Shown here one piece after another: positions 22,501 through 33,799 of a stretch of DNA of 64,000 nt. A program made the position numbers and the translations under genes. Every line of letters starts with the position of its first letter. Position 1 is the stretch's first letter. Under the pieces are notes generated by a model. That model did not search any database, was not told the origin of the DNA, and worked only from the letters and a program-made list of their open reading frames with translations. The DNA lies in the NCBI GenBank assembly GCA_907163375.1, contig CAJQUW010001793.1, positions 62,001 to 126,000 of the forward strand. The letters are read 5' to 3'. This DNA is from Prostheceraeus crozeri. Its lineage: Eukaryota; Platyhelminthes; Polycladida; Euryleptidae.

Positions 22501-23923
22501 TAGCTGCATTTTCAGAATCTTCACGGGTAAGGATTGAAAATTGCATCCACTCATAAATTCCTTTGATATAAAATCCCTCATTTTTGGTTTTGAATTTGGA
22601 GTTATATTTTCTTCTAGCTATGCCTTCCAATGTTTGGAGAGGTCCTCATTCCACTTTTTTTCATAAGGTCGTTCTTGGCCTGTCTTATGGTAAGGGTTGG
22701 AGGCTAGGGGCCGAAACCTTTCTCTAAACCATCACTTAGTTCCTTCCTAACGACTCAGTTCATGGCTGTAACTTCATTGTCACACATTTCACTGTTTACT
22801 CTATCCTCATGCATAATTTGAACTTTTGCATCTTAATCTTGCAATTTTTTTCTCTCATCTCTTTTCTTGCTTGTAGATTTTACTTAACCTTTATTATTAT
22901 TTAGTATACTCTCATTAAATGCACGTGCAAACGTACATTAATTTATGCATTTTAGACTTTAAGTGAAGACTATTTTCTTCAAAAAAATTCCATTAGATTT
23001 TCGATTATTTTTTCATGCTTTTCTTTTTTCTTTCACTATTTATCGTATTGATAGTATTACGCGCACTGAAGGTATTGATAGGTTCTCCTCAAGATGCCTT
23101 CTACAAATTCTTAGTTTACTTGCTTAATTCATTAACACAATGCACAGTATCAAGGAAGTTGATTTTAGTAAGCGCGAAAGGCAAAAACTTGCTTCCAAAA
23201 CTCGAGTAATTGAGAAAACTTTTATTGGACCATGAGCCTCTTTCTAGAGGCTTACTGCTACATTTAAGTCCCTTCGTCGGTTAATTTACTTGAAGTTGTA
23301 TAATTGCGTGTTGCAGAGGCATTTACATGTTCAACATTTTTATTCACCGATCCCCTCCCTCATCGGAAATAGTAGGCCTACCGAAGTCGTGACTGTCGTA
23401 GTCATTGACTCATAAAACAGCTGCAGATACCTCAAATTCACTACCTACTGCAATGGAAGCCTAGTAAACAGTCTGTCTGTTAACGTCGAGCCATCAATAT
23501 ATTAATAAGTCTTATCTCGAGCATTCATATGGACCAACCAGTCACGCGCGGTTATTCGTGAAAGCAACAGACTCACATTCGTGGTGCTCTAAACCCGTGT
23601 ATGTACATTGTACACAATAAAGACATGATCAAAAAATGAGTGAATTTCACACTAAATGCATCCACACAGACAAGCGAAATATCATTCTGGATATACACAC
23701 TGAAGTTTGAGACATGAAGGAGATTAAGTGGACCTCTTAAGTGGCTATTTACCATGCATACTTCCAGTTATTCAACTGAAAAGAAATATCACATAACTGT
23801 GAGGAATGATGATTTTACACGGGCATTAGCCGCTGATATATCACCAATTAAACAATCCAAACAAAGTAAAGCACTAAAACAAAACAAAACAACCACTTTT
23901 CATACTCCTTTAACTTATAGTTA
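19587..23923 (+). other. PNKD intron 3, left part
   Basis: About 4.3 kb with no recognised gene or repeat family. Open frames here (for example 21570-21917 on the minus strand and 22137-22469 on the plus strand) show no known motif. Confidence 0.4.
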
Positions 23924-24465
23924 AATTATGCAATACCAAGGCCTTTCTTTAGGAACATCCTGCCGTCATCAGGGAAATAATCTAGTAGCTGAGAAATACG
24001 TGCACATGAATTTCTACTTAAGATATTCTAAACTATCAAACTATTCTATGGAAAATCTAAATCTCAGACAAGCAGAAACTATGATAATAACTCAAAACAC
24101 ATTGATATACACAAGTAAAGATAAAAATGTAGAAAAGGGGGATTCGAAAACAGAAAGAAAAAATGAAGAGTCCCTCTGAGAAAGTTGCTTATTCAAAATT
24201 GGAGACTTCTTAATAAAGAGGGCCTCCGCAATGCTCACAAATGAAGTCCTATAGAGGATAGTGACATTGTTCATAATGCTACGTCTGCAGCAGGTATTGC
24301 ATTCAAGTAAGTGGTCAAAAATTGGACTAGGTCTTGATACATGCTCTTGAAATATCCTACCTAGATGCCTATTTGTCTCACCTATGTATGTGGTAGACTG
24401 ATCACCAATGCACTTAAATTCATAAATCACCGATGAGACAAGGGATTTCGAGGTAAGTTGTGCGC
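23924..24465 (-). mobile_element. Penelope-like element 3' end, copy A (GIY-YIG endonuclease)
   Basis: The minus strand from about 24460 reads the endonuclease end of a Penelope-like element: SLVSSVIYEFKCIGDQSTTY, then the GIY-YIG signature as TYIGETNRHLGRIFQEH, CNTCC, and the conserved tail SIAEALFIKKSPILNKQLSQ before a stop at 24092. The downstream UTR-like part runs to 23924. Copy A is joined head to head with copy B at about 24465/24466. No reverse transcriptase is present, so this is a 5'-truncated copy. Confidence 0.85.
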
Positions 24466-24695
24466 ATTGCGGAGGCCCTCTTCATAAAGAACAGGTCTCC
24501 AATTTTGAATAGGCAACTTTCTCAGTGGGACTCTTCATTTTTTCTTTCTGTTTTCTAATCCCCCTTTTCTACATTTTTTTCCTTTACTTGAGTATATCAA
24601 TGTGTTTTGAGTTATTATCATAGTTTCTGCTTGTCATAGATTTAGATTTTTGATATAATGGTTTGATAATTTTGAGCATCTTTAGTAGAAATTTA

Positions 24696-26047
24696 CGAGG
24701 GCTAGTCAATAAGTCTTGCACATTTGAAATTTAAAGCAAAGCAATTTACTATGATTTTCTTATTCAAAGAAAAGCAATGACAAGTGAACGTCTACAAGCC
24801 CTCTATGTGATCGCCTTTACTGCGGATCACACTTTCCCACCTTTGAGGCAGTTTTTCTATGCCGTCCAACCCTTCGCTGTTCAAAGACCGAATCTGGGCC
24901 TTCACTGCCACCGACAAGTCTTTCAACGTTGCGTATCGTTTGCCTCTCATGGGTTCCTTCAGTTTAGGAAACAGGTTGAAGTCTGGCGGACTTAGATCCG
25001 GACTGCAAGCGGGATGCGGCAAAACTTCCCAACCCATAGAGTCCAGGGTTTCAGTCACATGCTGTGCTGTATGGCATCGGGCATTGTCGTGGAGAATGAG
25101 AGGCTGCAGAGGTCTTTTCCTCCGCAGGGCATTCTTCAGTTTTTTGGAGATGAAATCGGCGTAGTATTCCTTGTTGACGGTCTGTCCAATGCGGACGGCA
25201 TCGGCAAGAATGATTCCAATGTGGTCATAAGCAAAGATCATCATTTGCTTTACCTTGCTCTGCTCACGTCGAAACTTTTGAGGGCGTGGGGAATCCGGAC
25301 TTCGCCATTCACTCGACTGTCGCTTCAATTCTGGTTCGTACGATCGAATCCATGTTTCATCAATCGCAACAATCCTTTCCAGGAAATCTTCGCCTTCTCT
25401 CCGATATCTTCGACGCAACTACATAGCGATTCTGTAGCGGGAAAGCTTTTCTTCGTCCTTTTGGGCGGTGTGGTACCCATCGACCCGTAACTTTACACTT
25501 ACCAAGATTGAGGGTGAGAATCTTGCAAGCAGACCCGTGACTTATCCCAAATTCAGTGGCTACTTCATCGCAAGTTATCCGTCTGTCTTCGTCCAACAAC
25601 TTTTGAACGCACTCCTCGTGTGCCTCATCAGTTGCGGATAATGGGCGGCCGCTGCGGTCTTTGTCTTCGATCGACAGATCACCGTCTCTCAGCCTCTGCA
25701 TCCATCGAGTGACAGTCGAGCGGTCAACAGCCTCTTCCTTGCATGCTTCTTCCAATGATGCATGGATTTCACACGGGCGCTTGTTTCTTGCGAACTCGAT
25801 CTTCACGTAAGCGTGCTGCTCTTGTTCGGAAACATTTTTAGTGAATGACCACTTGCAGACAGACTTTGATTGTTCGTGAGTAATATTCATGACAGCTGCA
25901 GTCGAGAGTGATAGAGAGCTAAATGAGATTTCTCTTGTGCTTTATGAAGCAGATGTTAGCCTGTTCAAAATTTGGTATTGTGATCGCTGAAAGTGCTTTT
26001 AAACGAATTTTGCAAACAAATGTGCAAGACTTATTGACTAGCCCTCG
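24696..26047 (-). mobile_element. mariner element with perfect terminal repeats
   Basis: A 1352-bp element whose two ends are the same 31 bp in inverted orientation, beginning CGAGGGCTAGTCAATAAGTC. It is flanked by TA on each side (24694-24695 and 26048-26049). Size, repeats, target site and encoded transposase all fit the mariner family. The uninterrupted Penelope copy A shows what the site looked like before insertion. Confidence 0.95.
24792..25890 (-). pseudogene. mariner transposase, one frameshift
   Basis: On the minus strand the protein starts at an ATG at 25890 (MNITHEQSKSVCKWSFTKN). Residues 30-120 form the two helix-turn-helix units (ASLEEACKEEAVDRSTVTRW and GRPLSATDEAHEE), followed by a RWVPH motif equivalent to the family's WVPHEL. 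The frame shifts once between about 25418 and 25360. It then continues YRREGEDFLERIVAIDETW, with the first catalytic aspartate, LHDNARCH with the second, and SPDLSPPDFNLF with the third, 34 residues after the second (DD34D). It stops at 24792 after GDHIEGL. All catalytic residues are intact; the single indel is the only visible defect, and with the perfect terminal repeats it suggests a young copy. Confidence 0.93.
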
Positions 26048-26219
26048 TATGTGCATGTACTTCTCAGTTACTAGATTATTTCCCTGATGACGGTAGGATG
26101 TTCCTACAGAAAGGCCTTGATATTGCATAATAAGTTAGAAATAGAAATAGAAAGTGTTTATATTCGAGCATAATGAAAATCAAATTGTTGCAAGTCAATT
26201 AGCAAAAATACATAAAAGA

Positions 26220-26561
26220 TCAGACATTTTCAAAAAGATAACGAAGTGAAAAGTTCACAAACGACTGCGCATATTTATTCGTGCGTACAATTGGATAGGC
26301 GTATGAGTTACTTCGGGGAAGTCTGTGCGGTAGCAATTCATGCAAGATATGATCGCGATCTTCAGCCTTTTTGAATAGTTCAATTGTCAAGGAAACTCTT
26401 CTTTCTTGAATTGACTCTGGACACCTCAGACATGCAGTACGACCGTTGTACATGAGACGATGGACGCGATTCTTTATACTATTCAAAACTTTATTATTCT
26501 TTTCAGAAAGTCCGATGAAAACAGGGCATGCATATTCAAATATAGAGCGAATGAGACACAC
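26220..26561 (-). pseudogene. LINE ORF2 C-terminal fragment
   Basis: The minus strand reads LIRSIFEYACPVFIGLSEK, then IKNRVHRLMYN, ESIQERRVSLTIELFKKA, and a PxxRTNKYAQSF ending. This is the layout of the region after reverse transcriptase in CR1/L2-type LINEs. There is no catalytic domain. It lies 85 bp beyond the Penelope copy B end in PNKD intron 3. Confidence 0.75.
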
Positions 26562-27282
26562 ATAAACAACATGAAGTTTCTCAACGGTGATGAGAGTTTT
26601 TAACTTTCGAATATTAGTTAATATGAGTATGTAAGTGGTTGTTTTGTTTTATTATTTGCTGCAAAAATTTATAGTGGGCTTCCTACTGGAGAAAGTAAAA
26701 TAGGTTGACAAATATGGCTCTGAGGTTTTTCACCGTGGCGGTGGAATTTTGATGGATTTTTTACTCGCTACGGAATTTTACCATTTTGAAAAATCCGCCG
26801 TCCGATTTTTGTGATTTATTTTTTTATGTAGACAGACATTTATGTATATGAGAAATAGTTGAATATTCACAACACACCTACATATTGAAAATTGAATGAA
26901 ATATCATTGTCACATAACAATAGTTTCTACAGTTTCGGATTATCAGCGTTACACCGCAGAAAATGACACTGCATCTTTGCTTAAAGATGCCAATGCACGA
27001 GACGTTAACAAAAATGTCCATCAAAAGTTCACATCATACTTAATCGGTCCGTATAAGTTTACACGTACTTTCTGTCGCAACTTGAATGTATCGTGCACTT
27101 GTGCAAGCACCTGATTAAACTATAGAATTGTTCAGATTTCAGTTTCATTTTAATATTTTTATTTGCCTCCGTTGTTTAGGCATCAAACATTAGCCATTAT
27201 GGTAAAACATTAGCCAGTACATGCACTTGCAGCAAATCAAATTATGAGATAAAACCCAAGCTAATGGGATTTTCTATTTCAG
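26562..27282 (+). other. PNKD intron 3, right end
   Basis: Nothing recognised before the acceptor TTCTATTTCAG at 27272-27282. Confidence 0.45.
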
Positions 27283-27443
27283 GTTTTTAGATAACGATTC
27301 TGACATCATCATTGATGCTAATCTTCACTTTCGGGCCATCTTCACTCCTGGACATACTGTTGGACACATGGCCTATGTCCTTCTCACACAAAATGGCGAT
27401 CATTGTCTCTTTAGTGGTGACACACTATTTCTTGGAGGAGTAG
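27283..27443 (+). CDS. PNKD: PNKD-like hydrolase, fourth visible exon (TPGHT and SGD metal ligands)
   Basis: A 161-nt exon. The first base completes a glutamine codon, followed by 53 codons reading FLDNDSDIIIDANLHFRAIF, then TPGHTVGHMAYVLL, with the third-site histidine, and CLFSGDTLFLGGV, with the bridging aspartate of SGD. The distance from the previous exon's YGS to TPGHT equals that of vertebrate PNKD, so no exon is missing between them. The exon must end at 27443, where the sequence is GTAG|GCAAGT. This gives an intron starting with GC, and joining to the next exon yields GGVGRMFEGN as the family requires. Confidence 0.93.
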
Positions 27444-28024
27444 GCAAGTATTAGATGAATGTTACTTATTTCTAAATATAAAATCTTAGTAAGCTGTACA
27501 CTACATGATCATTTTTACAGAATTTTCAATCAGACCGCAGCAAAGAACCGTCATTGTGTAGAAGTTATAACCTGTGAAGAGAAATCAGTGAAATAGATTA
27601 CTTTGGATGAACCAAAGGAAAGTGACAAATCTTCTGAGCTTGTGAAGTTGTCCCCATCAGAAACCTGCTTGCACGTCTCGTACAAGCATTAAGATTATAT
27701 TGGCCAGGGAAAATGGTCTGGGGAAGAAGATTCCTAAAAAAATTTGAGTGATTCACTGTACGTGTACGCTCCAATTTCAAATGACTGTGTGTGCTTCTGG
27801 AGAAGGTCTTAGGTTTGGATATGCACTCATTTAGGTGTGCTGCAGAGCTGCTTCTACCAAAGTAGTATCTGTAGAAGAGAACAAGTGAAGCTACATTTCT
27901 ACTGATGGAGAGTGACTATCTCGTTCGCAAGTTTTTCACCCATTAGATTTTTTGACATGTTTCTAAATCCGTTCGAGCAGGTTGAGCTGTCTGTTGTGGG
28001 TACAGAATTAGACAACTTGCTCGC
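27444..28024 (+). other. PNKD intron 4, left end with GC donor
   Basis: The intron begins GCAAGT instead of GTAAGT. Other GT sites nearby (27440, 27448) give the wrong phase. The rest of the stretch holds no recognised feature. Confidence 0.6.
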
Positions 28025-28290
28025 TCAGTATTCGTTCTGTGGTGGTGGTTCACCTGCCCACAGAGTACAGCAGTACTTCGTCAGTGGACGGATGGTGGAC
28101 TTACAAAGATAGCAGACCGTTTTTGGTGTGAGATAGCTGCTGGTGCGACAGAGGTTGCCAATGCGTTGAGCTGCCTGCTTGTTGGTGGACTGAATGAACG
28201 GTTTCCATGGCAAGTTTTTGGTAGCCGTTAATCTAAGGAAGAGGACGAAATCTTGTTTCCTGATGCCGTTGCTTGACACTGACATCTTAA
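28025..28290 (-). pseudogene. LINE ORF2 fragment
   Basis: The minus strand reads LPWKPFIQSTNKQAAQRIGN, then SSYLTPKTVCYLCKSTIRP and KYCCTLWAGEPP. This is the conserved 'WxxHI...A.R.IG.L.R...L....L..LYKS.IRP..EYC...W.G' block downstream of reverse transcriptase in LINEs. No other part of the element is adjacent. Confidence 0.78.
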
Positions 28291-28325
28291 TGATATGATG
28301 GTCATCTTCTTTAAGTCGTGAGTGC

Positions 28326-28395
28326 AGAATACCCTACTCTCTCTAATTAGCGCCCCCCTCTAATAAGCGCCGCGACTTAATAGAGAGTATTAATA
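28326..28395. repeat. Possible DNA-transposon terminus
   Basis: ACTCTCTCTAATTAGCGCCC is followed by a tandem second unit (CTCTAATAAGCGCC), then TAATAGAGAGT in the opposite sense. This resembles the end of a small pogo/Tc1-like element. No partner end was found. Confidence 0.3.
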
Positions 28396-29941
28396 ATAAA
28401 ATAGAGCTTTGAAGGATTGAAAGTAGCAAGCCATTCTGCGCCCCAGTCTGAAACTATGTTGGGGTTTTATCAAGAACTTCTCATCGAGGTCTTCATTGTT
28501 AATGTTGGCAGTTAATGCCATGACTTGCACCGTTTGACACACAATTAAATGGTATGGTTTAAATGCATGTACATTGCATATTGAACCAAATAAAGTAGCC
28601 AATGGTCAGGATAAGTAAAAGATCCGGTTAAGCGAATTTTCAAACCAGTGTATTAAAAATGCTCAAAGCTTTCAGTGGCTCTACTTCTTTTGGTGAAGTG
28701 TACTAGTCACAGAATTAAATATTTTGTTTATCTGCTTCGGTTTGCTAGAAGTGTGATTAATACGAAATTGACGGCACATCGAGGAACCTATTAAGTGGGC
28801 AAAAAGGAATTCCTTATACCTTACAGAGATGGAAAAAAAAGTCGTGCGTCGCTTGCGGATTAATGTGAGTTCAAGCAAAGTGCTTCGATTGCCAAAATTC
28901 TTTCAGATTCGAAGACTTCAGATCATTGCGCACAAGTTTTCTCCATAATGTTGGCCCTTCCGATCATTATTAAAGAAAGTAGCAGGCGTACGAAAATTAG
29001 TTCACTTGATGATTTCACATTCTCTCCTCGGCATCTCTCACTGTATAGTGCATACACTGAATCGAAGCCAGGCATCGATGTGTGTTTTGGTGTGTGCGAA
29101 GTGATATCACAGCACGCACGCCTCTCTCACTGGCTCTGTTGTCCTCTGCTGACAGCTTATTGTTTGCCATTTCCAATAGCAAGCGATACACGAATTACCA
29201 TTCGAGAAGGAGGAAGTTGTCTAATTCTGTGATGTGCCATTTCGATATTAAGGCTACGTACAATTCTTCCTTTCTAGGAAACCGAAGCGCGCGCAGATGA
29301 ATCTAATTCTGTGGTACTAGTAGTACCCTGCCTTTCGTTACTAGGGTCAGCTAGACATAACAAATGGAATTGATACCCGTTGCTTATTAAAATCTACTTG
29401 ACCGGGAACTATCAGAGGTTTAATCACAATATCGAACAAGGAAAGTTTGAGATGTGGTGTGGATAGTTGGCACTTAATATTAATATTTTATTGCTCCCAT
29501 AAGTGCATACAGCACAAAGGAAAATCAAATTTACAGCTGTTTAGAGGTTGAATGGACCAGTCTTGATTCATTATCATGCGCCCAATCATTTTGATGGCGT
29601 CGAATATCCTGTCGTCTTGGCGCACAGATATCCAATAATGAACCAGTTATTGTTTGCGAAGGCAAAATCTCTTGCTCAAAGACTTCTTATGAAATTTGTT
29701 GCTGCTCCCCGAGCGTGTCTCCAGGTGAATTGCGAATGCATAGTAATGAAAGAATTAGCAGAAGTCCTTCCGTGGTTAGTTTAAATTCTTGTCGATAAAA
29801 GAAGCAACTTCTGTCTTCCAAGACTGTTAATGGCAGAATTGCTCTCTACAAACGGTGCAAGACATTCACTGAGGAAGGCTTTCGTCCAGTGACCGTTTCC
29901 GATGAATCTTTTTAATTCAGTCGAAATAGCATCCAACCTAG
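28396..29941 (+). other. PNKD intron 4, unassigned part
   Basis: Open frames at 28948-29232 and 29548-29784 carry no recognised motif. Nothing else seen. Confidence 0.4.
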
Positions 29942-30885
29942 AAAAAAATTGTACCTAGATGAAAATTGGCAGAGACATTCCTGACAGTACCGGTATTGAC
30001 CAAAATGAACTTCACCGAAATCCACCTTGGCACATCATTTCTACGAGCCCATTTATTATGCGTGTGATTAATAATATCCTACTACTAATAGAATTTTACG
30101 AATTACTCAGAATATGGTCATATGGCATATCAAATTGAAACCTATCATCACGTGAGTGCAACCATGTCATTCTCCAGTTTCAGGAAATTATATAATTCAA
30201 GTAATGACGATAATAATACATGCACATGTAAAAGCATGATTATATTTGTATAGTTTTAAAATTTAGATAAACAGTTCAATGAGACGGATCGGTTGACGAT
30301 GCGAAAATATTTCGAACTATTTATAAAAGAAAACGTCGCTGAAATCGGGCAATATGAATTATATTCATATTGCCCGATTTCAGCAACGTTTTCTTTTATA
30401 AATATTTCGATATATTTGTATAGTTGTCATAGTTACTCAGAGCATGTCATATGGCATCAAAATGAAGTCTATCATCAGGTGAGCACAGCTGCGTCATTAT
30501 TCATGTCTAAAAATGTTATTTTATGGGCTATAACAATAAGATCAGGTTCATGATGGTCTCCTCTTGAAAGCTCTGAATAACCATGACAACTATACAAATA
30601 TAATCATACTTTTACATGTGCATGTATTATTATCGTCATTATTACTTGAATTATATAATTTCCTGAAACTGGAGAATGACATGGTTGCACTCACGTGATG
30701 ATATGCTTCAATTTGATATGCCATATGACCATATTCTGAGTAATTCGTAAAATTCTATTAGTAGTAGTGTATTATTAATCACACGTATAATAAATGGGCT
30801 TGTAGAAATGATGTGCCAAGGTGGATTTCGGTGAAGTTCATTTTGGTCAATACTCTGCCAATTTTCAGCTTGGTAAAAAAATTTT
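29942..30885. repeat. Nested inverted-repeat (foldback) element
   Basis: Three concentric inverted repeats. The outer arms 29942-30253 and 30590-30885 are nearly the same sequence in opposite orientation, except for about 20 extra bases in the left arm near 29975. The middle arms are 30411-30443 and 30570-30602. The inner hairpin is 30319-30359 with 30363-30403: 41-bp arms with one mismatch and a 3-nt loop. A more diverged third copy of part of the arm (CATATGGCAT..AATGAAGTCTATCATCA) lies at about 30448-30510. The whole could fold into one long hairpin. It looks like a foldback-type DNA element or an inverted duplication. Confidence 0.88.
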
Positions 30886-31619
30886 ACATGGTTTGACCTT
30901 TTCTGAGGTATTTCGACCACACTATTTGTAGCTGAAGTCTCGGTTTTTAACCTATCCGTGAGAAAGCCAGTGATCAAGTAGGAGCAACCCCAAACACTTC
31001 GCAAGACGAGTGAGGAACGCCGCAGCAGCAATTGTATGTTGTGCATTTTGACATAAGACGCTGTAGTCCACTGGAAGAACAACTTAGTTAATAGGCCTAC
31101 TTGAACATCATGAACGCGAAGCTGATGAAGAATGCATTTCAAATATGACGGCGCCCTATATCCGCGTACGATGGCAGTGTTATACTTTGTTTGTCATAAA
31201 ACTGTTCAATTGTCTGATCCTTACCTAATAGTATGAGTCCAAACGTCAACCCAATCGAGTATCAACCGAATATGGTTAAGTGGCCTTTTGCGTAAGATGT
31301 CCCACGGAACATAATCCATTGTCTTTTGCGGACTTGACGCGCATCATGAACGGAATACGAACGAAGGACATTTTAACATAACTGCCGCACAGTTGCTACA
31401 TGCCTATACCGCGTCGCATATAGTCTGTGCTGCAAAATAGGGGCCATCATTCCAAGTATTGGTTAAATAATTGTACTGTACATGTAGAAAATATGTACAT
31501 AGTTCATATTCATTGATCAATTATACATTTGATGTTTGTGATCAATATGATCTATAAGTATGTTGTCACATTCAGAAATCATAATAATTTTTTCGGTTTT
31601 CTTCTCCGAATTTAAAGAA
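30886..31619 (+). other. PNKD intron 4, between foldback and CR1-like LINE
   Basis: Nothing recognised. The long minus-strand open frame 30708-31142 that enters here runs out of the foldback arm and has no known domain. Confidence 0.4.
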
Positions 31620-33520
31620 GTTTGGTAAAATTGGAAGATTTCAAAAGATGCATCCATTCTGTCCAATACTGTACATTTTATGCAAACACAGGAAGAGTCA
31701 CAAAGCTTTCTCATCGTAGGAAGTTGTACAGACTCCTCTTGAAATCGCGGAGATGTCGATTCAACAATATATGCCAGGAGCGAATTCCAAGCGTCGATCA
31801 CACGGTGCGAGAAAAGATATTCCCGAGCTTGAACCCTCAAAGGATTTTTAATGACCTTCCGGTCATGTCCACAACTCCTTGAAGTGACAAGATTGAAAAA
31901 AAGTTTCAGGATCACATGGAGAAAGGGAATAAAAAAATTTGTATACGAGAATCAGATCAAAAGCACGGCGACGAAGTTGTAGGATGCGTATTTCTAGTAT
32001 TCGGAGGCGGTCTTCGTAGGAATGACCCGATAGATTGATTACTGAACGAGTAGACCGCCGTTGGACCTTTTCAATGAAGGCGATATCCTGTACAGCAAGG
32101 GAATTCCACACACACGTAGCGTACTCCAATTGTGGACGCACATAGGTCTTGTACAGGCAGAGAAGAACATCAGGTTCGCGGGATTCAAAAGTTCGCAGAA
32201 AAGCTGAAAATACCATGTGCGCTTTATGGGTACACATGACGTGTTAGTGAGATTTGAGGTCGCTCGAGATGACCACTCCAAGATCATTCGACGAGTCCAT
32301 AGCCTTGAGGAGCCGGCTGTTGAGAACGTGAGCATTCAATGGATTATGATGACTAAAGGAGATAACGTGTGATTTTGTAGGATTCAATCGTAATTGCCAT
32401 TTCCTGGGCCACACTGAAATCTCACCCAGGTCAACCTTCAGTAACATGACCGCATCTTGAGGATTGTCACGCTTGATTTCTATGTAAAGTTTAATGTCGT
32501 CCGTGTATTTCAGGATAGAAGATTTAGCAACAACATCATCGATATCGTTTATATATAGGCTACAAACAAATCAGGTCCAATTACGGAGCCTTGATGGACA
32601 CCAGAGGACATAGCATAGGAAGAAGGAACAACACCATCAACAACAGCACTCTAATGTATTACTCATAAAGTCTTAAAAAGTTGTTAAGATCACCCTGAAT
32701 ACCGACAGGCGATTACCGAAAAGCGGTAAAGGTCACCCTGAACGCGCAATTTGGTCAGTAATTTTTTGGTGTGGTACCGTGTTGAAGGCCTCCTCAAAGT
32801 CAAGATATACAGCATCAGCCCAATTGCACGGTCGATATTAGAAGTGATATCTTCTAAAAAGTCGAGAAGCTGGAGACAGCCAGCTGAATTCGAGCGGAAA
32901 CCGAATTGGGAATTTTTTTATCAAGGAATACGTATCCCAAAACCGCCACAAACAATCTTTGATCACACATTCCATAAGTTTGGAGACTGTGCAAATGACT
33001 GATCGGGCGATAATTAGCCGTCTGTTTACGACTTCTTTTCTTATAAATTGGAATAACATGTGCATGCTTCCAAATGCTTATCAGAGAGCCACGAGCAAAA
33101 AAAGAAAACATGTGTAATTATAGAGGAATCAGTAAAGCAGGAAACAGACGTATGGTAGACCATCTGGACCAGGAGACGCAAAATTCCTACGTTAGGAAAG
33201 ATGGCATAATATCTTCTCCGGTGAGAAGTCAACCGTGGAGATGCATAGGTAAGAGGGAGTCGGATAATTAGGTAGAGGACAGGATTCTTTGATAAAAACA
33301 CTGTGGTAGAATTCCCTAAAGATATTGGCCATCCTTTCAGGTTTATAGACAACAACATCGGTGATGGGATCTTTTATCGGACCACTATTTGAGGAAGAAC
33401 GCTGTTTGAAGTGGCAGGGTTATCTCGGTTATTGGCACATCTACGTATCTCACCACTTTTGCTTGTAAATGAAGGTATAGAATGAACTTCGTCGACAATG
33501 ACGAACACATCATTTTTCAT
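31620..33520 (-). mobile_element. CR1-like LINE, decayed ORF2
   Basis: The minus strand contains ORF2 blocks in order, with many frame changes. About 33350-33230 holds the pre-RT region (YKPERMANIFREFYHSVFIK). About 33180-33020 holds SPGPDGLPY and then HVIPIYKKRSRKQTANYRPI. About 32620-32540 holds the palm (SSGVHQGSVIGPDLF). About 32515 holds the catalytic box as YTDD in place of YADD. About 32440-32380 holds VWPRKWQLRLNPTKSHVISF. About 32200-32000 holds the C-terminal LYKTYVRPQLEYATCVWN and KVQRRSTR. About 31870-31740 holds FSHRVIDAWNSL. A second copy of its 3' part lies at 48640-48930. No intact ORF1 or endonuclease was seen. Confidence 0.85.
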
Positions 33521-33799
33521 GGATTCTGTCAATTTCAGTTAGATGCCTTAAATACACGTCGGGCTTGTATAGCCCAGTTGTGCTAAGGGACTGAGATAAA
33601 CAACGTAGACATCGTGAAGATGGCAAGATCTAACACTTAATTTTCCGGATTTCGTCGTATAGCGTTTGACTTCGACAGAAAATTTTGTATGCGAATAACA
33701 TAAACTCGGAAGGATAGCGTCGTTGGCTTGGAATTACCCTTAGCATTTTAATTCCCCTTAACCCCTGGAGTATATTTTGAAATGACATCTGGTCTCAAT

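Larger units (their letters stand above)
24466..26135 (+). mobile_element. Penelope-like element 3' end, copy B, split by mariner
   Basis: This is an inverted near-duplicate of 23924-24236. It begins on the plus strand at the endonuclease tail (IAEALFIKNRSPILNRQLSQ, stop at about 24556), runs to about 24693, is interrupted by the mariner at 24696-26047, and resumes at 26050 to end at the same GCATAA as copy A. Copy B is truncated further into the endonuclease than copy A. Confidence 0.83.

Noticed and set aside
30708-31142. 144-codon minus-strand open frame
   Set aside because: More than half of it is the foldback arm. There is no known domain, so it is recorded only as part of the palindrome finding.
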